A DNA stretch of 37,655 nt from Candidatus Bipolaricaulota bacterium (lineage in GTDB: Bacteria; Bipolaricaulota; Bipolaricaulia; Bipolaricaulales; Bipolaricaulaceae): the NCBI GenBank assembly GCA_014360945.1, contig JACIWM010000002.1, positions 1 through 37,655 of the forward strand, in the 5' to 3' direction. The position numbers and the translations under genes were made by a program. The notes beneath the pieces are model-generated. The model was not told the origin of the DNA, searched no databases, and was given only the letters and a program-made list of their open reading frames with translations. Shown piece after piece: positions 8,888 through 17,941 of this stretch; positions within the stretch are counted from its first letter, which is position 1, and each line of letters begins with the position of its first letter.

Positions 8888-10522
8888 GTGAAGATCGCGC
8901 TCGGTCAGATAAATCCGAAAGTCGGGGATCTTTCCGGAAACTTGGCGAAGATCCGGGCGGCGGTGAAGGACGCTCGGAAAGCAGGTGCTGATCTCCTTAT
9001 CCTTCCGGAACTCGCCTTGTTGGGGTACCCCCCGCGGGACCTTCTTTTGCGTCGGGGTTTCGTGGAGGCCGCAGAAAGGGCGTTCCAAGAGGTGCAAAAG
9101 GAAAGCGAAGACTTGCCCATCGTCATCGGCCACATCGCTAAAGCTCCCAACTCTCCCCACAACTTTGCCGATCCATCCGCGTCCCGCTGGCTTCCTTACC
9201 ATCTCCATAACGCCGTGTTCCTTTTGGCCCAAGGAGACATTGTTGGTTATCAGCCCAACCGGGAACTTCCCAATTTCGATGTGTTCGAGAAAAGCCGGTA
9301 CTTTTTGCGGGGTGAGCGCACCGAGATCTTTGAGTTCTCCGGCCTCAGGCTGGGCCTTTCGGTTTGCGAGGATTTTTGGTACGAGGAAGGGGTGGTAGCG
9401 GAGCAAGCCGCGGCCGATGTGAATCTTATTGTGAACGTTTCCGCCTCGCCGTTTTTCCGAGGAAAGCCAGGGATCCGCTTTCGGCTTGGAAAAATGTGGG
9501 CGGCCAGAGCCAATGCCCCTGTGATTTACGTGAACATCGTGGGCGGCCAGGATGAGCTCATCTTCGATGGCCGATCCTTCGTGGTGCGGCCGGACGAGGA
9601 ATTTTTGAGCGTTTGCCCGGCCTTTGAGGAGGGCCTCTTCGTGGTGGACCTTGCTGGGCCTCCCGTTTCGCCTCCCGAGGAAGAAGGAATAGAAGACGTG
9701 CATCGGGCTCTTGTTCTGGGGATCCGTGACTATTGCTGGAAAAACGAGCTTAAACGGGTGGTGATCGGGCTTTCTGGAGGAGTGGACTCCGCGGTGGTTG
9801 CGGCCCTGGCCGCGGAGGCCATTGGCAAAGAAAATGTCTTTCCTGCCTTCCTTCCCGGTCCGTACACCTCCGGGCTTTCCTGGACGGGCGCGAAAAAAGT
9901 CGCGGAGAATCTGGGCCTTGAGCTTTTGGTGATCCCCATTGATTCCGCATTGGATGGATTCAAACGTGCGCTAAATCGGGCGATTCCATTACAAGGTGTG
10001 GTGGTGGAAAACCTGCAGGCGCGGATCCGCGGGGTGATCCTCATGGCCCTGGCCAACGCCCTTGGGGCAATCGTTCTTTGCCCGGGGAACAAGGCGGAAA
10101 TCGCCATGGGCTACAACACCCTCTACGGGGACACCGTGGGTGCCCTGGCGCCCATCGGCGATCTCCTCAAAGAGGAGGTTTACGCCCTGGCCCGGCACAT
10201 AAACGAGGAGGCCGGAAGACCGGTGATCCCGGAGGAGGTTTTGACGCGGCCCCCTTCCGCAGAACTTCGACCCGATCAAAAGGACGAGGATGACCTTCCT
10301 CCTTATGCTCTCTTGGACCCGTTTCTGCGGGCTCTCATGGAGGAGAATCTCCACACTCAGGAATTGGAGAAACGTTTCGGAGCCGCTTTAGCCAGAGAGG
10401 TTCTTTCTCGGTTTTATCGGGCGGAATACAAAAGGCGCCAGCTTCCCATGGTGTTGAAGGTGAGTGCAAAATCGTTTGGGATGGGCTGGCGTTTTCCTGT
10501 CACCCACGGTTTTTTAGGCTAA
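8888..10522 (+). CDS. nadE: Glutamine-dependent NAD+ synthetase
   Basis: N-terminal nitrilase domain (LPELALLGYPPRDLL, VCEDFWYEEG) and C-terminal synthetase domain (GLSGGVDSAVVAALA). GTG start at 8888 gives MKIALGQINPKVGDL. Confidence 0.93.
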   Translation: MKIALGQINPKVGDLSGNLAKIRAAVKDARKAGADLLILPELALLGYPPRDLLLRRGFVEAAERAFQEVQKESEDLPIVIGHIAKAPNSPHNFADPSASRWLPYHLHNAVFLLAQGDIVGYQPNRELPNFDVFEKSRYFLRGERTEIFEFSGLRLGLSVCEDFWYEEGVVAEQAAADVNLIVNVSASPFFRGKPGIRFRLGKMWAARANAPVIYVNIVGGQDELIFDGRSFVVRPDEEFLSVCPAFEEGLFVVDLAGPPVSPPEEEGIEDVHRALVLGIRDYCWKNELKRVVIGLSGGVDSAVVAALAAEAIGKENVFPAFLPGPYTSGLSWTGAKKVAENLGLELLVIPIDSALDGFKRALNRAIPLQGVVVENLQARIRGVILMALANALGAIVLCPGNKAEIAMGYNTLYGDTVGALAPIGDLLKEEVYALARHINEEAGRPVIPEEVLTRPPSAELRPDQKDEDDLPPYALLDPFLRALMEENLHTQELEKRFGAALAREVLSRFYRAEYKRRQLPMVLKVSAKSFGMGWRFPVTHGFLG

Positions 10523-11583
10523 ACCAGGCCCTCCGGCTTGGTCCGCCGCAAGAACGCGGGGATGTCGTAGTCATCGCGCACGCCTTCCCGGCGAAGCTGC
10601 TCGATGAGGAGGGCGCGCTCCTCCTGGGCCGGCTCGGTGGAGGAGATCTGGGAAAATCCGGTGGCAATCACGGTGACTCTTGTGCGGGTAAAACCCTCCC
10701 AAATGGTGGCGCCGAAGAAGATATCAGCGCGGTCGGAGAGGGCTTCGCGCACCACACTGGCCGCGGCCACCACGTCCTCCAAGGTGAGGTCCTCACCGCC
10801 GGTGACATTGAGAATAGCTTTTTTCGCGTCCTTGAGGCTGAAATCCAGGAGTGGAGAGAAGATGGCGCGGCGGGCAGCCTCCCGGGTGCGGTTCTCGCCC
10901 TCGGCCTCGCCGATGCCCATGATGGCTGTGCCCGCTCCCCGGAGGACTGCTTCCAAATCGGCGAAATCGAGATTGATCAGCCCCGGAACGGTGACGAGCT
11001 CCGTCACTCCTTGCACCCCTTGGCGCAGGACCTCATCGGCGAGCTCGAAGGCCTTGGTGAGGGGCATCTCCGGCGGGGCGATCTTGAGGAGCTTGTCGTT
11101 GGAGATGGTGATGAGGGCGTCCACCGCTTTGGCCAAGCGTTGGATTCCCATTTCCGCTTTTTGGGCCCGGGCCGGGCCCTCGAAGCTGAAGGGCCGGGTG
11201 ACGATGGCCACCGTGAGGATCCCCAGCTCCTTGGCGATCTCCGCCACCACCGGTGCTCCGCCGGTTCCCGTCCCCCCTCCCATCCCGGCGGTGATGAACA
11301 CCATGTCCGCGCCCTCGAGGATGTCGGCGATATCTTCCCGGGACTCCTCCGCCGCCTTTTTGCCGATCTCCGGATCACCGCCGGCACCAAGGCCCTTGGT
11401 GAGTCGGGGCCCAAGCTGCAGGTGTTTGTGGGCCTGCACTAAAGAAAGGACCTGGACATCGGTGTTCATGGCCACAAGCTCCACGCCACGCATGCCGGCG
11501 CGGAACATGCGGCTCACGGCGTTCCCACCGCCTCCCCCTATCCCCACCACAAGGATCCGAGCCGGGCTTTCCCCGTTCATCAT
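10519..11583 (-). CDS. ftsZ: Cell division protein FtsZ
   Basis: GMGGGTGTGGAP tubulin signature, NLDFADLEAVL T7 loop, C-terminal YDIPAFLRR peptide. Confidence 0.97.
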   Translation of the reverse strand: MMNGESPARILVVGIGGGGGNAVSRMFRAGMRGVELVAMNTDVQVLSLVQAHKHLQLGPRLTKGLGAGGDPEIGKKAAEESREDIADILEGADMVFITAGMGGGTGTGGAPVVAEIAKELGILTVAIVTRPFSFEGPARAQKAEMGIQRLAKAVDALITISNDKLLKIAPPEMPLTKAFELADEVLRQGVQGVTELVTVPGLINLDFADLEAVLRGAGTAIMGIGEAEGENRTREAARRAIFSPLLDFSLKDAKKAILNVTGGEDLTLEDVVAAASVVREALSDRADIFFGATIWEGFTRTRVTVIATGFSQISSTEPAQEERALLIEQLRREGVRDDYDIPAFLRRTKPEGLV

Positions 11584-12815
11584 CCACCGCGCAAAAACTG
11601 CCGGAACCACCCGAAGAGGCGGGACATAAGGCCCCGCTGGCGGCGCCGTTGTATCTCCCGCACGAAATCCTTTCCTTCCACGGCGAACTTCAAAAGGCCC
11701 ACTCCAGTGGCAAAGATCGGGGATTCCACGATCTCCTGAAAGCCGTGGACGTTCTTGGGAACGCTTCCCCGGCGCACGGGAATCCCATAGCGACGCTGGG
11801 CGAATTCCACGATCCCATGGAGGAGGGAGGTCCCGCCGGTGAGGACCATGCCGGCCGGGATGAGGTCACGATAGCCGGCGTCCTCCACCTCCTGCATGGC
11901 CAGATCCAGAATCTCCTCCACCCGCGGCTCGATGATCTTGGCCAGGCGCTTGCGGGGCACAAGCCTCGTTCCCTCTCCGCCCAGGGTGGCCACCTCGATC
12001 TTCTCGTCATCGCTCACGGAATCCACAAGGCATGTACCGTAAAGTTTTTTGATGCGCTCTGCTTCTTCAATGGGGGTCTGAAGGCCCACGGTGATGTCGT
12101 TGGTGATGTGCTCACCGGCGATAGGGATGGTCTTGGAAAACCAAATGTCTCCGCCGCGGAAGACGGAGATATCGGTGGTCCCGCCGCCGCAATCCAAAAG
12201 CACCACCCCGAGCTCCTTTTCCGCGGAGGAGAGGACGGCCATGGCCGAGGCCAGGGGCTCAAGGACGATCTGCTTCACCGCGATTCCCACAGCTTCCACA
12301 CATCGCACAAGGTTGTGCACGGCGGTGACCGAGCCCAAAACGATGTGAACATCGGCTTCGAGACGGGTCCCGGTCATGCCGATGGGATCAGTGATGCCCT
12401 CCTGGCCATCCACGATGTATTGTCGGGGGATGATGTGAATGATCTGGAGGTCCGGGGAGATGGGAATGGTCTTGGCCGCCTCGATCACGCGACGCACGTC
12501 ATCACGGGTGATGGTGCGGTCCGATCGGGTTATGGAGATGACCGCGGTGTTGTTCATGGAGCGGATGTGCTTCCCGGCGATGCCCACGTAGGCCTCGCGC
12601 ACCTTGGCATCGGCCATGTTCTCCGCTTCCTCCACGGCCTTGCGGATGGACTGGATGGTGCGGCCGATGTCCACCACCACGCCCTTTTCCAGGCCGCGGG
12701 ACGGGGCCACGCCGACGCCGATGATCTCGATGATGTCGTCCACAACACTGGCGATGAGACAGGCCACCTTGGTTGTGCCCACGTCCAGCCCCACCACCAA
12801 CTGCTCCCGCTTCAT
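11580..12815 (-). CDS. ftsA: Cell division protein FtsA
   Basis: GLDVGTTKVACL, LDCGGGTTDISVF, SGGTSLLHGI-type motifs; C-terminal amphipathic GLMSRLFGWFRQFL. Confidence 0.95.
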   Translation of the reverse strand: MKREQLVVGLDVGTTKVACLIASVVDDIIEIIGVGVAPSRGLEKGVVVDIGRTIQSIRKAVEEAENMADAKVREAYVGIAGKHIRSMNNTAVISITRSDRTITRDDVRRVIEAAKTIPISPDLQIIHIIPRQYIVDGQEGITDPIGMTGTRLEADVHIVLGSVTAVHNLVRCVEAVGIAVKQIVLEPLASAMAVLSSAEKELGVVLLDCGGGTTDISVFRGGDIWFSKTIPIAGEHITNDITVGLQTPIEEAERIKKLYGTCLVDSVSDDEKIEVATLGGEGTRLVPRKRLAKIIEPRVEEILDLAMQEVEDAGYRDLIPAGMVLTGGTSLLHGIVEFAQRRYGIPVRRGSVPKNVHGFQEIVESPIFATGVGLLKFAVEGKDFVREIQRRRQRGLMSRLFGWFRQFLRGG

Positions 12816-12828
12816 GCCCTCACCGTCC

Positions 12829-13485
12829 TCATCGTTTTTTGAGGATCACCAAATCCCCAAAACGCATGTCCACAACTGAATACCCGTCCAATAACCCTGC
12901 TCGCCAAAGCTCTTTGAGGATACCGAGTTTCTTGGGAACTTGGCAAATTGCACCGAAAAGTAAGGCCGGGGTGCCGGGAGCCACCGCCTCCCCTTGGGAT
13001 ACGTCCAGGACTGGGTATTTCTCGCGAATCCCCAAGGGAAGACGCATCCAGGCCAACGCGGCCTCCACCACTTCTTGACTCACCCGTCCCTCTTCAGCCG
13101 CCACGCCCCGCACCCAACCCTCCTCCGCTTCCTCCAAAATCACCCCTTCCTGGTCCACCCATACCTTTCGACCGTCTTGCAAAACCACAGCCACAAGCGG
13201 AGAGCGCTCGCGGACCTCTATTTCCACGCGCAAACAAAAAATGTTCACGCGTATGACAACCCCCAAAACCCGCGGGTCCGCAAGCAACCTCTGCCGCAGC
13301 GGTTCAAGGTCTAACCGAAGTATATTGGCCCCAAGGATTTCTCCTGTCAACTTTTCCACGGCCACATACCGGGTGGGATGGATCCGGACCTCTCGAACGC
13401 GAAGGGCTCCGCTCCAACGCAGGCCTACAAAACTACAAATCAGGGGGAGCAAAAAAAGGACGAGGATGCGGAGGGCGCGGATCAA
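12829..13485 (-). CDS. ftsQ: FtsQ/DivIB-like division protein
   Basis: Single N-terminal TM, POTRA-like VREVRIHPTRYVAVEKL, position between murB and ftsA; TTG start. Confidence 0.8.
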   Translation of the reverse strand: MIRALRILVLFLLPLICSFVGLRWSGALRVREVRIHPTRYVAVEKLTGEILGANILRLDLEPLRQRLLADPRVLGVVIRVNIFCLRVEIEVRERSPLVAVVLQDGRKVWVDQEGVILEEAEEGWVRGVAAEEGRVSQEVVEAALAWMRLPLGIREKYPVLDVSQGEAVAPGTPALLFGAICQVPKKLGILKELWRAGLLDGYSVVDMRFGDLVILKKR

Positions 13486-14366
13486 GTGCGGACGACCTCA
13501 AGCTCCAAGGTGAGCTGGACCCCGAAGACGCGCCGCACCGTGTTTTGCGCAAGCTCGATGAGGGAGAGGACGTGGGTGGCCATGGCTCCACCAAGGTTCA
13601 CGATGAAGTTCGCGTGTTTTTCCGAAATTTTTGCGGCACCAACTACCGTTCCTTTCAGCCCGGCCCGATCCAAAAGCCATCCCGCGGACACTCCCTCCGG
13701 GTTGCGGAAAATGCACCCCGCTGAGGGAAACTCCAAAGGTTGGGTTCGCCGCCGCTCGGCCAAAATTTCCGTGACTAGCCTTTTTTCCTCGGGGAGGCGC
13801 AAGCCCACCCTTAAAACGGGAAGTCTTTTCTCCCGAAAAACGGAATTGCGGTAGGAAAAGCGACACTCTTCCGGAGGGAATGTGGCCACGGAACCATCGG
13901 GAAGCAAGGTTTGCACGGCGGTGACAAAAGATGAAATGGAGCCGTAGCGAGTTCCGGCGTTCATGACCACTGCTCCGCCAGCGGAGCCGGGGACGCCGGC
14001 GAGGACCCATAAACCCCGGCTCACCAAAGTAGAAATGGGAACACCCGGCTCTACCCAAAGACCATCCTCCCTCTCCTCTTCGCGGCGAAGAAAGCGGGTG
14101 TGGATGACGAGGCCCGGAAATCCTTGGTCGGGGAAAAGCACTTTTGCTCCTCCCCCGATGATTCGGGACGGAATTTTCTCGGCCTGCGCGCGGCGCACCG
14201 CCTCAATCAAGGCCTCCACTGTGGCCGGGAAGAACAAAACCCAGGCCGGGCCGCCGATGCGGAAGGTGGTGTAAGGTGCAAGCGGCTCGTGTATTCGGCG
14301 CTCGCCCGGCAGATCCTCTAGGAGCCGGAGGAGAGCGAGCGCGCCATCTCGCGGGTCAAGCGCCAT
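13482..14366 (-). CDS. murB: UDP-N-acetylenolpyruvoylglucosamine reductase
   Basis: YTTFRIGGPA, GVPGSAGGAVVMNAG, SAGCIFRNPEG motifs. Confidence 0.93.
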   Translation of the reverse strand: MALDPRDGALALLRLLEDLPGERRIHEPLAPYTTFRIGGPAWVLFFPATVEALIEAVRRAQAEKIPSRIIGGGAKVLFPDQGFPGLVIHTRFLRREEEREDGLWVEPGVPISTLVSRGLWVLAGVPGSAGGAVVMNAGTRYGSISSFVTAVQTLLPDGSVATFPPEECRFSYRNSVFREKRLPVLRVGLRLPEEKRLVTEILAERRRTQPLEFPSAGCIFRNPEGVSAGWLLDRAGLKGTVVGAAKISEKHANFIVNLGGAMATHVLSLIELAQNTVRRVFGVQLTLELEVVRT

Positions 14367-15667
14367 ATGTCCCCCGCTCCGAATCCCACCACGATGTCCC
14401 CGGGCCGGATGCGTTCGGCCGCAGCCTCCATGGCCCGGTTCAAATCGCGGCAAAACACGGCTTTCCCCCCAGCTCGGCGGACGGCGTCAGCCACAATGCG
14501 TCCGCTCACACCGGGGATCGGCTCCTCAAACGCCGGATATATCTCGGTCACCACCACCTCGTCGGCCCACGCCAGGACCTGGCCGAACTGCGGGGCAAGG
14601 AGGGCGGTGCGCGTGTAGCGGTGGGGCTGGAAGATGGCGACGATGCGCCTTCCGGGCCAGCCGGAGCGCAACGCGGAAATCCCGGCGGCAAGCTCCGTGG
14701 GATGGTGGGCGTAATCGTCCACCACGAGGTATCCGTTTTCTTCCAGAATTTCTAGGCGGCGGCGGGGCCGGGGGGCACAAGCCAGATCGTCCCGCAGGCG
14801 GGAAATGGGAATGCCCAGGATATGGGCGGCGGCTAAAGCGGCCAGAGCATTGCGCACGTTGTGCTTCCCCGGCCCAGGCACCACCACCTCTCCGCGGCGG
14901 CGACCGAAGGCCCAAAGCTCAAAAACCGCCTGCTCCCGGAAGAACCGGACTCCGCGGGCCCGGAAGTCCGCGCCCGCACTCAACCCAAAGGTCACAACAT
15001 CGCGGTGATCGCGAACGATCTCCACAACGTGCGGGTCATCCACATTGGCCACGACTTTTTTGGCGTGTCCCAGAAACGCGGCGAACGCGGTTTTCAGGCC
15101 GAAAAAGCCGGCGTAGTTGTTGAGGTGGTCGCCATCAATGGAGGTGAGGACGCAGAGGTCCGGGGAAAGGCAAAGGAAGCGACCATCGGACTCATCCACC
15201 TCGGCCACCACCAATTTCTCCTTTCCCCAAGTGGCGGAGGGAAGGCCGGGGACCTGGCCACCGATGTAGTGTCCGGGCGAGGACTCGCGCATAAGCCAGG
15301 CGATCCATGTGGTGGTTGTGGTTTTCCCGTGCGTTCCCACCACGGCGGCCACGGACCTTTCACGCCAAAGCCAGCTCAAAGCACGGACGCGGGGAAGACG
15401 AAGGTCGGGATCAACGGCGCGGAGCTCGGGGTTGTCCGGGGCTACGGCGGAGGAGAAGACCACGGCGTCCAAGCCCGGCGGAAGATGCGCGGGATCGTGG
15501 CCCAGGTAGACTTCCGCCCACTCCGCCACCTCCCCAAGCCTGCGGGAGGCTTGGGCATCGGAGCCGGTGATGCTGGCCCCGCCCTGCCAAAGGAGCCGGG
15601 CCAGCCCGGACATGCCGTCCCCACCGATCCCCACCAGATGGACCTTCCGAAACTCCGGCCAGCGCAT
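14318..15667 (-). CDS. murC: UDP-N-acetylmuramate--L-alanine ligase
   Basis: VHLVGIGGDGMSGLA, VVGTHGKTTTTTWIA, VDDYAHHPTE motifs. Confidence 0.96.
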   Translation of the reverse strand: MRWPEFRKVHLVGIGGDGMSGLARLLWQGGASITGSDAQASRRLGEVAEWAEVYLGHDPAHLPPGLDAVVFSSAVAPDNPELRAVDPDLRLPRVRALSWLWRERSVAAVVGTHGKTTTTTWIAWLMRESSPGHYIGGQVPGLPSATWGKEKLVVAEVDESDGRFLCLSPDLCVLTSIDGDHLNNYAGFFGLKTAFAAFLGHAKKVVANVDDPHVVEIVRDHRDVVTFGLSAGADFRARGVRFFREQAVFELWAFGRRRGEVVVPGPGKHNVRNALAALAAAHILGIPISRLRDDLACAPRPRRRLEILEENGYLVVDDYAHHPTELAAGISALRSGWPGRRIVAIFQPHRYTRTALLAPQFGQVLAWADEVVVTEIYPAFEEPIPGVSGRIVADAVRRAGGKAVFCRDLNRAMEAAAERIRPGDIVVGFGAGDIWRLTREMARSLSSGS

Positions 15668-16735
15668 TTATTTCCCCCTTCCCACGCTCTTCACGATCTC
15701 CGCCACTTTTTTTGTCGCGTCGGGGCGAGCCCAGGCCCGCGCCGCCGCACCCAGCCTGACTAAGGTTTTCTCGTTTCGCCAAAGCTGAGAGATGAGAGAA
15801 GAAAACTTTGGGCTTCGAAGATCTCGGTCCTGGAGGAGGACACAGGCCCCTTTTTGCTGAAAAAAGGCCGCATTTTTCTTTTGGTGGGCATTGGCCGCGC
15901 CGTTCCAGGGGACGAGCACCGCGGGCCTTCCAGCGCAAGTCAATTCTGCAAGGGTGGAACCGCCGGCCCGGCTCAGGACCAGCCTGGCCTGGGCCAAAAG
16001 TTCGGCCAAGCCCTCGGTGAAGGGATGTACCGAGGCTTTGAGGCCGACGGAGCGGAGTTTCTTTTCGATTGTTGCGGGATCGCCGGCCCGGCCCACCACG
16101 AGCCTGAGGGAAATATCGAAAAGCTTGGCCAAGGCCGGGGCCGCCTCCAGAACCCCGTCTACAAGGGCCCGGGAGCCCAGGGAGCCTCCCAGGACCAGGA
16201 GCTCATCACCCAGTGTTTCGGGTATCTCCGTGAACTCCCGGCGCACCGGCGTTCCGGTGTACACAGTTTTTGCTCCGGTCGGGCAGCCCGAAGTGTTGGG
16301 GAATCCGAGGAGGACGAAGTCGGCGAAGCGCGCGAGGAACCGGTTGGCCAAGCCCATCACGGCGTTCTGTTCGTGGAGGACCACGGGGATGCCCAAGGAT
16401 TTGGCGGCCAGGGCTGGAGCCACGGCCGGGTATCCGCCCATGGCCAGGACCACGTCCGGGGAAAAAGCCCATACCAGGCGCCTGGCCTGGGCCAGGGCTC
16501 GGAAATTTTTGGCCAGGGCCACGGGCCACGTCCATGGCCGATCCCGGGGAAGGCCGTAGGTTTTTAGGGGGAGGAACTCGATCCAGGGCCGATTTTTGGC
16601 GATCCTGGCTTCCAAGCCCTCCGGCCGGCCGATCCAACCTAGAGTGTGAATGCCTTCCCTGTGGAGTTCCTCCAGCACGGCCAATGCGGGGAAAACGTGC
16701 CCGCCGGATCCGCCCGCGGCCACAAGGATCCTCAT
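15668..16735 (-). CDS. murG: MurG glycosyltransferase (lipid II synthesis)
   Basis: RILVAAGGSGGHVFPALAV, LHEQNAVMGLANR, SRAGGSTLAEL motifs. Confidence 0.95.
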   Translation of the reverse strand: MRILVAAGGSGGHVFPALAVLEELHREGIHTLGWIGRPEGLEARIAKNRPWIEFLPLKTYGLPRDRPWTWPVALAKNFRALAQARRLVWAFSPDVVLAMGGYPAVAPALAAKSLGIPVVLHEQNAVMGLANRFLARFADFVLLGFPNTSGCPTGAKTVYTGTPVRREFTEIPETLGDELLVLGGSLGSRALVDGVLEAAPALAKLFDISLRLVVGRAGDPATIEKKLRSVGLKASVHPFTEGLAELLAQARLVLSRAGGSTLAELTCAGRPAVLVPWNGAANAHQKKNAAFFQQKGACVLLQDRDLRSPKFSSLISQLWRNEKTLVRLGAAARAWARPDATKKVAEIVKSVGRGK

Positions 16736-17877
16736 GCCCACCCCTCCGGGATCACCACGGCTACCCGCGAAACGCGGGCCGACCGGGCCACGCCCAGGAT
16801 GAGCCCCACCAAGGCCATGCTCACGAGAATCGAGGTTCCGCCGTAACTCAGGAAGGGGAGGGTGAGGCCGGTGACCGGGACCACCCCCACCACCACCCCG
16901 AGGTTGAGCACGGTTTGGAACGCCAAAAGGAAGGAAGCTCCCAAAGCGTAGAGGGCACCGAGCTTATCCGGGGCCTGACGGGCCGTACGCCATCCCAAAA
17001 CCACCAGGGCCACATAAAGGCCAAGAAGCGCGGCAACGCCCAGAAAGCCGATCTCCTCGGCCACTACAGCGAAGACAAAGTCGTTGTGGGCGGAGGGAAG
17101 GTAAAACAGTTTTATTCGGGAACCGCCAAGGCCGCGGCCGAAAGGCCCGCCGGAGCCGATGGCCAAAAGAGCCTGATAAAGCTGGTAGCCTACGGTGTTT
17201 CGGTAGGCTTCGGGATTGAGGAAGGCCAGGAACCTCTCCAGCCGATAGCGAGCGGAAAAAAGGAGGGCTGTGCCCAAAGGCGCGGCCAAAAGGCCGCAAA
17301 GGAGGAGTTGGGCGGTGGGGACGCCTCCCACCCAGAGAAGAAAAAAGGTGAGGGTGGCGTACATGAGGAACATGCCGAAGTCGGGCTGGAGGAGGAGCAC
17401 GCTGCCAAAGAGACCAAGGACCAAGAGGTGGGGAAGGAGGCCCTGGCGTGGATTCTCCACGGCCCGATTGCGGCGAACGAGGGAGCCGGATAAATACAAA
17501 AGGAGCGCGATTTTCCCGAGCTCCGAGGGCTGAAGGCTCAAAGGTCCGGCCTCCAACCACCGGCCGCCCCGGCTCAATGGAGGAACGAGAGTGAGAAGGG
17601 TGAGGAGGAATGAGCCGAGGAGGAGGATGTCGTCCACGGCGGCCCAGTGGTGGTAATCCACGCGCCAAAAGGTGAGGAGGGCAAGGAGGCCGAGGCCCAC
17701 GGCCAATGCCTGGCGGCGCAGCATGGCCCAGGGGTCCCCATAGATCCGGGCCGAGATGGGAAAGGACGCTGTTCCCACGAAAACCAGCCCCGCCAGGACT
17801 AAGAAGGCCGCCACCACCAAGACCTTTCCCTCCAGGCCGAGCATCAAGGGGAGTGTCGTCCCACAATGCCCACGCAC
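16732..17877 (-). CDS. ftsW: FtsW/SEDS family glycosyltransferase
   Basis: Multi-TM; LQPSELGKIALLLYL, HNDFVFAVVAEEIGF, PFLSYGGTS. The start may instead be the ATG at 17844. Confidence 0.93.
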   Translation of the reverse strand: MRGHCGTTLPLMLGLEGKVLVVAAFLVLAGLVFVGTASFPISARIYGDPWAMLRRQALAVGLGLLALLTFWRVDYHHWAAVDDILLLGSFLLTLLTLVPPLSRGGRWLEAGPLSLQPSELGKIALLLYLSGSLVRRNRAVENPRQGLLPHLLVLGLFGSVLLLQPDFGMFLMYATLTFFLLWVGGVPTAQLLLCGLLAAPLGTALLFSARYRLERFLAFLNPEAYRNTVGYQLYQALLAIGSGGPFGRGLGGSRIKLFYLPSAHNDFVFAVVAEEIGFLGVAALLGLYVALVVLGWRTARQAPDKLGALYALGASFLLAFQTVLNLGVVVGVVPVTGLTLPFLSYGGTSILVSMALVGLILGVARSARVSRVAVVIPEGWA

Positions 17878-17941
17878 AAAGGAAAAGGATGGCCGCGGGG
17901 TTGGTCGTCAGTACTTTTGCACGGTGCGGAACGTCCGGAAT

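Noticed and set aside
10604-12842. Plus-strand ORFs (341 and 397 aa) antisense to ftsZ and ftsA
   Set aside because: No motifs, Ser/Arg- or Asp/His-rich; sense frames are certain.
16270-17493. 407-aa plus-strand ORF opposite murG/ftsW
   Set aside because: Compositionally biased shadow of MurG and FtsW frames.
17878-17941. Possible promoter for ftsW in the murD-ftsW gap
   Set aside because: Only weak -10/-35 matches; not enough to call.
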